In this document: positions 45,715 through 59,880 of the stretch, in pieces
Layout: the number at the start of each line of letters is the position of its first letter
Position numbering within the stretch: position 1 is the stretch's first letter
Assembly: GCF_051014685.1 (NCBI RefSeq)
Contig: NW_027478783.1
Location: forward strand, 434,001-498,000
DNA from: Ptiloglossa arizonensis
Taxonomy: Eukaryota; Arthropoda; Insecta; Hymenoptera; Colletidae
Direction: 5' to 3'
DNA length: 64,000 bases
Program-made: the position numbers and the translations under genes
Notes under the pieces: generated by a model
Database searches by the model: none
What the model was told of the DNA's origin: nothing
Seen by the model: the letters and a program-made list of their open reading frames with translations, nothing else

Positions 45715-47807
45715 GTATAACGTTTAACGTGTATCGTATAACCTATGACGTATAACGTATAACGTATAACGTATAACGTATAGCGTATAACGTATAACAT
45801 ATAACGTATAACGAATAACGTATAACGCATAACGCATAACGTATAACGGATAACGTATAACGTATAACGTATAACGTATAACGTATAACGTATAACGTAT
45901 AACGTATAACGTATAACGTATAACATATAGTGTGTAACGTATAACGTGTAACGTATAACGTATAACGTATAACGTATAACGTATAACGTATAACGTATGA
46001 CGTATAACGTATAACGTATAACGTATAACGTGTAACGAAGAACTTATAAGGATTAACGTAAAACGTATGACGTATTACATATAACGTATAACGCATAACG
46101 TACAACGTATAACGTATAACGCATAACGTATAACGTATAACGCATAACGTATAACGTATAACGTATAACGTATAACGTACGACGTATAACGTATAACGTA
46201 CAACGTATAACGTATAACGTATAACGTACAACGTGTAAAGCATAATGTATAACGTACAACGTATAACGCAGAACGTATAACGTATAACGCATAACGTATA
46301 ACGTATAACGTATAACGTATAACGTATAACGTATAACGTATAGCGTGTAACGTATAACGTGTAACGTATAACGTATAACGTATAACGTATAACGTATTAC
46401 GTATAACGTATTACGTATAACTTATAACGTATAACGTATAACGTATAACGTATAACGTATAACGTATAACGTATAACGTATAACGTATAACGTATAACGT
46501 ATAACGTATAACGTATAACGTATAACGTATAACGCATAACGTATAACGCATAACGCATAACGTATAACGGATAACGTATAACGTATAACGTATAACGTAT
46601 AACGTATAACGTATAACGTATAACGTATAACGTATAACGTATAACGTATAACGTATAACGTATAACGTATAACGTATAACGTATAACGCATAACGTATAA
46701 CGTATAACGTATAACGTATAACGTATAACGTATAACGCGTAACGAAGAACGTATAACGAATAACTTAAAAGGTATAACGTATAACATATAACGTACAACG
46801 TATAACGTATAACGTACGACGTATAACGTATAACGTACAACGCATAACGTATAACGTATAACGTACAACGTGTAAAGCATAACGTATAACGTATAACGTA
46901 TAACGTATAACGTATAACGTATAACGTATAACGTATAGCGTATAACGCGTAACGAAGAACGTATAACGAATAACTTAAAAGGTATAACGTATAACGTATA
47001 ACGTAAAACGTATAACGTATAACGTACGACGTATAACGTATAACGTACAACGCATAACGTATAACGTATAACGTACAACGTGTAAAGCATAACGTATAAC
47101 GTATAACGTATAACGTATAACGTATAACGTATAACGTACAACGTGTAAAGCATAACGTATAACGTACAACGTATAACGCAGAACGTATAACGTATAACGC
47201 ATAACGTATAACGTATAACGTATAACGTATAACGTATAACGTATAACGTATAACGTATAACGTATAACGTATAACGTATAACGTATAACGTATAACGTAT
47301 AACGTATGACGTATAACGTATAACGTATAACGTATAACGTGTAACGAAGAGCGTATAAGGATTAACGTAAAACGTATGACATATTACATATAACGTATAA
47401 CGCATAACGTACAACGTATAACGTATAACGTATAGCGTATAACGTATAACGTATAACGTACAACGTATAAAGCATAACGTATAACGTACAACGTATAACG
47501 CGTAACGTATAACGTACAACGTATAAAGCATAACGTATAACGTACAACGTATAACGCGTAACGTATAACGTATAACGTATAACGTATAACGTATAACGTA
47601 TAACGTATAACGTATAACGTATAACGTATAACGTATAACGTATAACGTATAACTTATAACGTATAACGTATAACGTATAACGTATAACGTATAATGTATA
47701 ACGTATAACGTATTACGTATAACTTATAACGTATAACGTATAACGTATAACGTATAACGTATAACGTATAACGTGTAACGTATAACGTATAACGTATAAC
47801 GTATAAC
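45715..47807. repeat. Domain II segment with C E E F order
   Basis: Order is C 46,037, E 46,744, E 46,954, F 47,346. This is the last C landmark of the window. Its start repeats 39,415 onward at 6,300 bp, slipping by one unit to 6,293 bp at E. E to F is 392 bp here against 378 bp in other copies, a gain of two units. The segment has no T closure and runs into the tandem 2.1-kb pair. Confidence 0.72.
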
Positions 47808-49963
47808 GTATTACGTATAACGTATTACGTATAACTTATAACGTATAACGTATAACGTATAACGTATAACGTATAACGTATAACGTATAACGTATAACGT
47901 ATAACGTATAACGTATAACGTATAACGTATAACGTATAACGCATAACGTATAACGCATAACGCATAACGTATAACGGATAACGTATAACGTACAACGTAT
48001 AACGTATAACGTATAACGTATAACGTATAACGTATAACGTATAACGTATAACGTATAACGTATAACGTATAACGTATAACGTATAACGTATAACGTATAA
48101 CGTATAACGCATAACGTATTACGTATAACGTATAACGTATAACGTATAACGTATAACGCGTAACGAAGAACGTATAACGAATAACTTAAAAGGTATAACG
48201 TATAACGTATAACGTACAACGTATAACGTATAACGTACGACGTATAACGTATAACGTACAACGCATAACGTATAACGTATAACGTACAACGTGTAAAGCA
48301 TAACGTATAACGTATAACGTATAACGTATAACGTAAAACGTATAACGTATAACGTATAGCGTATAACGCGTAACGAAGAACGTATAACGAATAACTTAAA
48401 AGGTATAACGTATAACGTATAACGTACAACGTATAACGTATAACGTACGACGTATAACGTATAACGTACAACGCATAACGTATAACGTATAACGTACAAC
48501 GTGTAAAGCATAACGTATAACGTATAACGTATAACGTATAACGTATAACGTATAACGTACAACGTGTAAAGCATAACGTATAACGTACAACGTATAACGC
48601 AGAACGTATAACGTATAACGCATAACGTATAACGTATAACGTATAACGTATAACGTATAACGTATAACGTATAACGTATAACGTATAACGTATAACGTAT
48701 AACGTATAACGTATGACGTATAACGTATAACGTATAACGTATAACGTGTAACGAAGAGCGTATAAGGATTAACGTAAAACGTATGACGTATTACATATAA
48801 CGTATAACGCATAACGTACAACGTATAACGTATAACGTACAACGTGTAAAGCATAACGTATAACGTATAACGTATAACGTATAACGTATAACGTATAACG
48901 TACAACGTATAACGCGTAACGTATAACGTACAACGTATAAAGCATAACGTATAACGTACAACGTATAACGCGTAACGTATAACGTATAACGTATAACGTA
49001 TAACGTATAACGTATAACGTATAACGTATAACGTATAACGTATAACGTATAACTTATAACGTATAACGTATAACGTATAACGTATAACGTATAACGTATA
49101 ACGTATAACGTATTACGTATAACTTATAACGTATAACGTATAACGTATAACGTATAACGTATAACGTATAACGTATAACGTATAACGTATAACGTATATC
49201 GTATAACGTATAACGTATAACGTATAACGTATAACGTATAACGTATAACGTATAACGTATAACGTATAACGTATAACGTATAACTTATAACGTATAACGC
49301 ATAACGTATTACGTATAACGTATAACGTATAACGTATAACGTATAACGTATAACCTATAACGTATAACGTATAACGTATAACGTATAACGCATAACGTAT
49401 AACGTGTATCGTATAACCTATGACGTATAACGTATAACGTATAACGTATAACGCGTAACGAAGAACGTATAACGAATAACGTAAAAGGTATGACGTATTA
49501 CATACTACGTATAACGTATAACGTGTATCGTATAACCTATGACGTATGACGTATAACGTATAACGTATAACGTACAACGTATAACGTATAACGTATAACG
49601 TATAACGTATAACGCATAACGTATAACGTATAACGTATAACGTATAACGGATATCGTATAACGTATATCGTATAAGGTATAACGTATAACGTATAACGTA
49701 TAACGTATAACGTATAACGTATAACGTATAACGTATAACGTATAACGTATAACGTATAACGCGTAACGAAGAACGTATAACGAATAACGTATAACGTATA
49801 ACGTATAACGTATAACGTATAAAGTATAACGTATAACGTATAACGTATAACGTATAACGTATAACGTATAACGTATAACTTATAACGTATAACGTATAAA
49901 GTATAACGTATAACGTATAACGTATAACGTATAACGTATAACGTATAACGTATAACGTATAAC
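47808..49963. repeat. Higher-order repeat of 2,156 bp, copy 1
   Basis: It starts with the double GTATTAC marker at 47,808 and contains E 48,165, E 48,375, F 48,753, B 49,460 and P 49,768. The next copy starts immediately at 49,964 with the same marker. The two E landmarks and the F recur at an offset of exactly 2,149 bp, then B at 2,142 and P at 2,128. Both copies share the unit GTAAAAC before the second E (about 48,333 and 50,482). Confidence 0.82.
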
Positions 49964-52080
49964 GTATTACGTATAACGTATTACGTATAACTTATAACGT
50001 ATAACGTATAACGTATAACGTATAACGTATAACGTATAACGTATAACGTATAACGTATAACGTATAACGTATAACGTATAACGTATAACGTATAACGCAT
50101 AACGTATAACGCATAACGCATAACGTATAACGGATAACGTATAACGTACAACGTATAACGTATAACGTATAACGTATAACGTATAACGTATAACGTATAA
50201 CGTATAACGTATAACGTATAACGTATAACGTATAACGTATAACGTATAACGTATAACGCATAACGTATTACGTATAACGTATAACGTATAACGTATAACG
50301 TATAACGCGTAACGAAGAACGTATAACGAATAACTTAAAAGGTATAACGTATAACGTATAACGTACAACGTATAACGTATAACGTACGACGTATAACGTA
50401 TAACGTACAACGCATAACGTATAACGTATAACGTACAACGTGTAAAGCATAACGTATAACGTATAACGTATAACGTATAACGTAAAACGTATAACGTATA
50501 ACGTATAGCGTATAACGCGTAACGAAGAACGTATAACGAATAACTTAAAAGGTATAACGTATAACGTATAACGTACAACGTATAACGTATAACGTACGAC
50601 GTATAACGTATAACGTACAACGCATAACGTATAACGTATAACGTACAACGTGTAAAGCATAACGTATAACGTATAACGTATAACGTATAACGTATAACGT
50701 ATAACGTACAACGTGTAAAGCATAACGTATAACGTACAACGTATAACGCAGGACGTATAACGTATAACGCATAACGTATAACGTATAACGTATAACGTAT
50801 AACGTATAACGTATAACGTATAACGTATAACGTATAACGTATAACGTATAACGTATAACGTATGACGTATAACGTATAACGTATAACGTATAACGTGTAA
50901 CGAAGAGCGTATAAGGATTAACGTAAAACGTATGACGTATTACATATAACGTATAACGCATAACGTACAACGTATAACGTATAACGTATAGCGTATAACG
51001 TATAACGTATAACGTACAACGTATAAAGCATAACGTATAACGTACAACGTATAACGCGTAACGTATAACGTACAACGTATAAAGCATAACGTATAACGTA
51101 CAACGTATAACGCGTAACGTATAACGTATAACGTATAACGTATAACGTATAACGTATAACGTATAACGTATAACGTATAACGTATAACGTATAACTTATA
51201 ACGTATAACGTATAACGTATAACGTATAACGTATAACGTATAACGTATAACGTATTACGTATAACTTATAACGTATAACGTATAACGTATAACGTATAAC
51301 GTATAACGTATAACGTATAACGTATAACGTATAACGTATATCGTATAACGTATAACGTATAACGCGTAACGTATAACGTATAACGTATAACGTATAACGT
51401 ATAACGTATAACGTATAACGTATAACTTATAACGTATAACGCATAACGTATTACGTATAACGTATAACGTATAACGTATAACGTATAACGTATAACCTAT
51501 AACGTATAACGTATAACGTATAACGTATAACGCATAACGTATAACGTGTATCGTATAACCTATGACGTATAACGTATAACGTATAACGTATAACGCGTAA
51601 CGAAGAACGTATAACGAATAACGTAAAAGGTATGACGTATTACATACTACGTAAAACGTATAACGTGTATCGTATAACCTATGACGTATGACGTATAACG
51701 TATAACGTATAACGAACAACGTATAACGTATAACGTATAACGTATAACGCATAACGTATAACGTATAACGTATAACGTATAACGGATATCGTATAACGTA
51801 TATCGTATAAGGTATAACGTATAACGTATAACGTATAACGTATAACGTATAACGTATAACGTATAACGTATAACGTATAACGTATAACGCGTAACGAAGA
51901 ACGTATAACGAATAACGTATAACGTATAACGTATAACGTATAACGTATAAAGTATAACGTATAACGTATAACGTATAACGTATAACGTATAACGTATAAC
52001 GTATAACTTATAACGTATAACGTATAAAGTATAACGTATAACGTATAACGTATAACGTATAACGTATAACGTATAACGTA
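49964..52080. repeat. Higher-order repeat of about 2.1 kb, copy 2
   Basis: It contains E 50,314, E 50,524, F 50,902, B 51,602 and P 51,896, in the same order as the copy to its left. The similarity fades at about 52,080, where the next double GTATTAC marker would be expected but is missing. Differences from copy 1 include GCAGGAC for GCAGAAC near 50,748 and a stretch near 48,836 in copy 1 that has GTACAAC then GTGTAAA where copy 2 has plain units and GTATAGC. Confidence 0.8.
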
Positions 52081-53183
52081 TAACGTATAACGTATAACGT
52101 ATAACGTATAACGCATAACGTATTACGTATAACGTATAACGTATAACGTATAACGTATAACGTATAACGTATAACGTATAACGTATAACGTATAACGTAT
52201 AACGTATAACGTGTATCGTATAACCTATGACGTATAACGTATAACGTATAACGTATAACGCGTAACGAAGAACGTATAACGAATAACGTAAAAGGTATGA
52301 CGTATTACATACTACGTATAACGTATAACGTGTATCGTATAACCTATGACGTATGACGTATAACGTATAACGTATAACGTACAACGTATAACGTATAACG
52401 TATAACGTATAACGCATAACGTATAGCGTATAATGTATAACGTATAACGGATTACGTATAACGTATATCGTATAAGGTATAACGTATAACGTATAACGTA
52501 TAACGTATAACGTATAACGTATAACGTATAACGCGTAACGAAGAACGTATAACGAATAACGTATAACGTATAACGTATAACGTATAACGTATAACGTATA
52601 ACGTATAAAGTATAACGTATAGCGTATAACGTATAACGTATAACGTATAACGTATAACGTATAACGTATAACGTATAACGTATAACGTATAACGTATAAC
52701 GTATAACGTATAGCGTATAACGTATAACGTATAACGTATAACGCATAACGTATAACGTATAACGTATAACGTATAACGTATAACGTGTATCGTATAACCT
52801 ATGACGTATAACGTATAACGTATAACGTATAACGCGTAACGAAGAACGTATAACGAATAACGTAAAAGGTATGACGTATTACGTACTACGTATAACGTAT
52901 AACGTGTATCGTATAACCTATGACGTATGACGTATAACGTATAACGTATAACGTACAACGTATAACGTATAACGTATAACGTATAACGCATAACGTATAA
53001 CGTATAACGTATAACGTATAATGGATAACGTATAACGTATATCGTATAAGGTATAACGTATAACGTATAACGTATAACGTATAACGTATAACGTATAACG
53101 TATAACGTATAACGTATAACGTATAACGTATAACGTATAACGTATAACGTATAACGTATAACGTATAACGTATAACGTATAAC
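52081..53183. repeat. Domain III segment with B P B order
   Basis: Landmarks are B 52,267, P 52,540 and B 52,841. The first B has the standard ending ATACTAC, and the second has GTACTAC, a form with the CpG restored that recurs at 54,549, 57,083, 58,119, 60,982 and 62,599. The last B, with its following pure run, is the left part of a 1.7-kb tandem unit continued to the right (B 54,549 is 1,708 bp away). Confidence 0.72.
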
Positions 53184-54884
53184 GCATAACGCATTACGTA
53201 TAACGTATAACGTATAACGTATAACGTATAACGTATAACGTATAACGTATAACGTATAACGTATAACGTATAACGTATAACGTATAACTTATAACGTATA
53301 ACGTATAACGTATAACGTATATCGTATAACGTATAACGTATAACGTATAACGTATAACGTATAACGTATAACGTATAACTTATAACGTATAACCTATAAC
53401 GTATAACGTATAACGTATAACGTATAACGTATAACGTATAACGTATTACGTATAACTTATAACGTATAACGTATAATGTGTAACGTATAACGTATAACGC
53501 ATAACGTATTACGTATAACGTATAACGTATAACGAATAACGTATAACGTCTAACGTATAACGTGTAACGTATAACGTATAACGTATAACGTATAACGTAT
53601 AACGTATAACGTATAACGTACAACGTATAACGTATAACGTATAACGTATAACGTATAACGTATGACGTATAACGTATAACGTATAACGTATAACGTGTAA
53701 CGAAGAACGTATAAGGATTAACGTAAAACGTATGACGTATTACATATAACGTATAACGCATAACGTACAACGTATAACGTATAACGTATAACGTATAACG
53801 TATAACGTATAACGTGTAATGTACAACGTATAAAGCATAACGTATAACGTATAACGTATAACGTATAACGTATAACGTGTATCGTATAACCTATGACGTA
53901 TAACGTATAACGTATAACGTATAACGCGTAACGAAGAACGTATAACGAATAACGTAAAAGGTATGACGTATTACATACTACGTATAACGTATAACGTGTA
54001 TCGTATAACCTATGACGTATGACGTATAACGTATGACGTATAACGTACAACGTATAACGTATAACGTATAACGTATAACGTATAACGTATAACGTATAAC
54101 GTATAACGTATAACGTATAACGTATAACGTATAACGTATAACGTATAACGTATAACGTATAACGTATAACGTATAACGTATAACGTATAACGTATAACGT
54201 ATAACGTATAACGTATAACGTATAACGTATAACGTATAACGTATAACGTATAACGTATAACGTATAACGTATAACGTATAACGTATAACGTATAACGTAT
54301 AACGTATAACGTATAACGCGTAACGAAGAACGTATAACGAATAACGTATTACGTATAACGTATAACGTATAACGTATAACGTATAACGTATAAAGTATAA
54401 CGTATAGCGTATAACGTATAACGTATAACGTATAACGTATAACGTATAACGCATAACGTATAACGTATAACGTATAACGTATAACGTATAACGTGTATCG
54501 TATAACCTATGACGTATAACGTATAACGTATAACGTATAACGCGTAACGAAGAACGTATAACGAATAACGTAAAAGGTATGACGTATTACGTACTACGTA
54601 TAACGTATAACGTGTATCGTATAACCTATGACGTATGACGTATAACGTATAACGTATAACGTACAACGTATAACGTATAACGTATAACGTATAACGCATA
54701 ACGTATAACGTATAACGTATAACGTATAATGGATAACGTATAACGTATATCGTATAAGGTATAACGTATAACGTATAACGTATAACGTATAACGTATAAC
54801 GTATAACGTATAACGTATAACGTATAACGTATAACGTATAACGTATAACGTATAACGTATAACGTATAACGTATAACGTATAAC
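53184..54884. repeat. Domain III tandem unit, copy 1 (1,701 bp)
   Basis: It starts with GCATAAC followed by GCATTAC at 53,184 and contains H 53,702, B 53,933, P 54,325 and B 54,549. The same start signal recurs at 54,885 and 55,753. The interior includes a run of 38 perfect units at 54,052 to 54,317, one of the two longest pure runs seen in the window. Confidence 0.78.
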
Positions 54885-55752
54885 GCATAACGCATTACGT
54901 ATAACGTATAACGTATAACGTATAACGTATAACGTATAACGTATAACGTATAACGTATAACGTATAACGTATAACGTATAACGTATAACTTATAACGTAT
55001 AACGTATAACGTATAACGTATATCGTATAACGTATAACGTATAACGTATAACGTATAACGTATAACGTATAACGTATAACTTATAACGTATAACGTATAA
55101 CGTATAACGTATAACGTATAACGTATAACGTATAACGTATTACGTATAACTTATAACGTATAACGTATAATGTGTAACGTATAACGTATAACGCATAACG
55201 TATTACGTATAACGTATAACGTATAACGAATAACGTATAACGTCTAACGTATAACGTGTAACGTATAACGTATAACGTATAACGTATAACGTATAACGTA
55301 TAACGTATAACGTACAACGTATAACGTATAACGTATAACGTATAACGTATAACGTATGACGTATAACGTATAACGTATAACGTATAACGTGTAACGAAGA
55401 ACGTATAAGGATTAACGTAAAACGTATGACGTATTACATATAACGTATAACGCATAACGTACAACGTATAACGTATAACGTATAACGTATAACGTATAAC
55501 GTATAACGTGTAATGTACAACGTATAAAGCATAACGTATAACGTATAACGTATAACGTATAACGTATAACGTGTATCGTATAACCTATGACGTATAACGT
55601 ATAACGTATAACGTATAACGCGTAACGAAGAACGTATAACGAATAACGTAAAAGGTATGACGTATTACATACTACGTATAACGTATAACGTGTATCGTAT
55701 AACCTATGACGTATGACGTATAACGTATAACGTATAACGTATAACGTATAAC
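54885..55752. repeat. Domain III tandem unit, copy 2 (868 bp, shortened)
   Basis: It contains H 55,396 and B 55,627, at 511 and 742 bp from its start. The following unit has its H and B at the same distances, giving an exact offset of 868 bp (124 units). The P and second B of copy 1 are missing, consistent with loss of whole units by unequal exchange. Confidence 0.8.
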
Positions 55753-58446
55753 GCATAACGCATTACGTATAACGTATAACGTATAACGTATAACGTATAA
55801 CGTATAACGTATAACGTATAACGTATAACGTATAACGTATAACGTATAACGTATAACTTATAACGTATAACGTATAACGTATAACGTATATCGTATAACG
55901 TATAACGTATAACGTATAACGTATAACGTATAACGTATAACGTATAACTTATAACGTATAACGTATAACGTATAACGTATAACGTATAACGTATAACGTA
56001 TAACGTATTACGTATAACTTATAACGTATAACGTATAATGTGTAACGTATAACGTATAACGCATAACGTATTACGTATAACGTATAACGTATAACGAATA
56101 ACGTATAACGTCTAACGTATAACGTGTAACGTATAACGTATAACGTATAACGTATAACGTATAACGTATAACGTATAACGTACAACGTATAACGTATAAC
56201 GTATAACGTATAACGTATAACGTATGACGTATAACGTATAACGTATAACGTATAACGTGTAACGAAGAACGTATAAGGATTAACGTAAAACGTATGACGT
56301 ATTACATATAACGTATAACGCATAACGTACAACGTATAACGTATAACGTATAACGTATAACGTATAACGTATAACGTGTAATGTACAACGTATAAAGCAT
56401 AACGTATAACGTATAACGTATAACGTATAACGTATAACGTGTATCGTATAACCTATGACGTATAACGTATAACGTATAACGTATAACGCGTAACGAAGAA
56501 CGTATAACGAATAACGTAAAAGGTATGACGTATTGCATACTACGTATAACGTATAACGTGTATCGTATAACCTATGACGTATGACGTATAACGTATGACG
56601 TATAACGTACAACGTATAACGTATAACGTATAACGTATAACGTATAACGTATAACGTATAACGTATAACGTATAACGTATAACGTATAACGTATAACGTA
56701 TAACGCATAACGTATAACGTATAACGTATAACGTATAACGGATAACGTATAACGTATATCGTATAAGGTATAACGTATAACGTATAACGTATAACGTGTA
56801 ACGTATAACGCATAACGTATTACGTATAACGTATAACGTATAACGTATAACGTATAACGTATAACGTATAACGTATAACGTATAACGTATAACGTATAAC
56901 GTATAACGTATAACGTGTATCGTATAACCTATGACGTATAACGTATAACGTATAACGTATAACGCGTAACGAAGAACGTATAACGAATAACGTATAACGT
57001 ATAACGTATAACGTATAACGTATAACGTATAAAGTATAACGTATAACGTATAACGTATAACGTATAACGTATAACGCGTAACGAAGAACGTATAACGAAT
57101 AACGTAAAAGGTATGACGTATTACGTACTACGTATAACGTATAACGTGTATCGTATAACCTATGACGTATGACGTATAACGTATAACGTATAACGTACAA
57201 CGTGTAACGTATAACGTATAACGTATAACGTATAACGTATAACGTATAACGTATAACGTATAACGTATAACGTATAACGTATAACGTATAACGTATAACG
57301 CATAACGTATAACTTATAACGTATAACGTATAACGTATAACGTATAACGTATAACGTATAACGTATAACGTATAACGTATAACGTATAACGTATAACGTA
57401 TAACGTATAACGTATAACGTATAACGTATAACGTATTACGTATAACTTATAACGTATAACGTATAACGTATAACGTATAATGTACAACGTATAAAGCATA
57501 ACGTATAACGTATAACGTATAACGTATAACGTATAACGTGTATCGTATAACCTATGACGTATAACGTATAACGTATAACGTATAACGCGTAACGAAGAAC
57601 GTATAACGAATAACGTAAAAGGTATGACGTATTACATACTACGTATAACGTATAACGTGTATCGTATAACCTATGACGTATGACGTATAACGTATAACGT
57701 ATAACGTACAACGTATAACGTATAACGTATGACGCATAACGCATAACGTATAACGTATAACGTATAACGTATAACGGATAACGTATAACGTATATCGTAT
57801 AAGGTATAACGTATAACGTATAACGTATAACGTGTAACGTATAACGCATAACGTATTACGTATAACGTATAACGTATAACGTATAACGTATAACGTATAA
57901 CGTATAACGTATAACGTATAACGTATAACGTATAACGTATAACGTATAACGTGTATCGTATAACCTATGACGTATAACGTATAACGTATAACGTATAACG
58001 CGTAACGAAGAACGTATAACGAATAACGTATAACGTATAACGTATAACGTATAACGTATAACGTATAAAGTATAACGTATAACGTATAACGTATAACGTA
58101 TAACGTATAACGCGTAACGAAGAACGTATAACGAATAACGTAAAAGGTATGACGTATTACGTACTACGTATAACGTATAACGTGTATCGTATAACCTATG
58201 ACGTATGACGTATAACGTATAACGTATAACGTACAACGTATAACGTATAACGTATAACGTATAACGTATAACGTATAACGCATAACGTATAACGTATAAC
58301 GTATAACGTATAACGGATAACGTATAACGTATATCGTATAAGGTATAACGTATAACGTATAACGTATAACGTATAACGTATAACGCGTAACGAAGAACGT
58401 ATAACGAATAACGTATAACGTATAACGTATAACGTATAACGTATAA
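55753..58446. repeat. Domain III segment H B P B B P B P
   Basis: Landmarks are H 56,264, B 56,495, P 56,971, B 57,083, B 57,594, P 58,007, B 58,119 and P 58,392. The P to B distance is 112 bp twice. The segment is repeated after an interruption: H to B (56,264 to 57,083) recurs at 60,156 to 60,982 with offset 3,892 to 3,899 bp, and B to P (57,594 to 58,392) recurs at 62,067 to 62,886 with offset 4,473 to 4,494 bp. Confidence 0.77.
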
Positions 58447-59880
58447 CGTACAACGTATAACGTATAACGTACGACGTATAACGTATAACGTACAACGCAT
58501 AACGTATAACGTATAACGTACAACGTGTAAAGCATAACGTATAACGTATAACGTATAACGTATAACGTATAACGTATAACGTACAACGTGTAAAGCATAA
58601 CGTATAACGTACAACGTATAACGCAGAACGTATAACGTATAACGCATAACGTATAACGTATAACGTATAACGTATAACGTATAACGTATAACGTATAACG
58701 TATAACGTATAACGTATAACGTATAACGTATAACGTATGACGTATAACGTATAACGTATAACGTATAACGTGTAACGAAGAGCGTATAAGGATTAACGTA
58801 AAACGTATGACGTATTACATATAACGTATAACGCATAACGTACAACGTATAACGTATAACGTATAGCGTATAACGTATAACGTATAACGTACAACGTATA
58901 AAGCATAACGTATAACGTACAACGTATAACGCGTAACGTATAACGTACAACGTATAAAGCATAACGTATAACGTACAACGTATAACGCGTAACGTATAAC
59001 GTATAACGTATAACGTATAACGTATAACGTATAACGTATAACGTATAACGTATAACGTATAACGTATAACTTATAACGTATAACGTATAACGTATAACGT
59101 ATAACGTATAACGTATAACGTATAACGTATTACGTATAACTTATAACGTATAACGTATAACGTATAACGTATAACGTATAACGTATAACGTATAACGTAT
59201 AACGTATAACGTATATCGTATAACGTATAACGTATAACGTATAACGTATAACGTATAACGTATAACGTATAACGTATAACGTATAACGTATAACGTATAA
59301 CTTATAACGTATAACGCATAACGTATTACGTATAACGTATAACGTATAACGTATAACGTATAACGTATAACCTATAACGTATAACGTATAACGTATAACG
59401 TATAACGCATAACGTATAACGTGTATCGTATAACCTATGACGTATAACGTATAACGTATAACGTATAACGCGTAACGAAGAACGTATAACGAATAACGTA
59501 AAAGGTATGACGTATTACATACTAGGTATAACGTATAACGTGTATCGTATAACCTATGACGTATGACGTATAACGTATAACGTATAACGTACAACGTATA
59601 ACGTATAACGTATAACGTATAACGCATAACGTATAACGTATAACGTATAACGTATAACGGATATCGTATAACGTATATCGTATAAGGTATAACGTATAAC
59701 GTATAACGTATAACGTATAACGTATAACGTATAACGTATAACGTATAACGTATAACGTATAACGTATAACGCGTAACGAAGAACGTATAACGAATAACGT
59801 ATAACGTATAACGTATAACGTATAACGTATAAAGTATAACGTATAACGTATAACGTATAACGTATAACGTATAACGTATA
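58447..59880. repeat. Domain II island inside Domain III (F B P)
   Basis: Landmarks are F 58,777, B 59,477 and P 59,778. F and B match 50,902 and 51,602 at exactly 7,875 bp. GTACGAC, the GTACAAC then GTGTAAA pair and GCAGAAC, all absent from the surrounding Domain III sequence, are present. On both sides the sequence is the duplicated H B P B family, so a Domain II block appears to have been copied in between two Domain III copies. Confidence 0.77.

Larger units (their letters stand above)
34431..52080. repeat. Domain II of the array (C, E, F landmarks)
   Basis: D landmarks are absent. E (first 35,467, last here 50,524) and F (first 37,868, last here 50,902) replace them. Diagnostic variants are CATATAGTGTGT and a pair of GTATTAC units one plain unit apart followed by TTATAAC, for example at 35,117, 47,808 and 49,964. 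E to E is 210 bp four times and E to F is usually 378 bp. The last T (45,666) and the last C (46,037) lie in this domain. The right edge is gradual, since B and P landmarks continue into Domain III. Confidence 0.8.
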
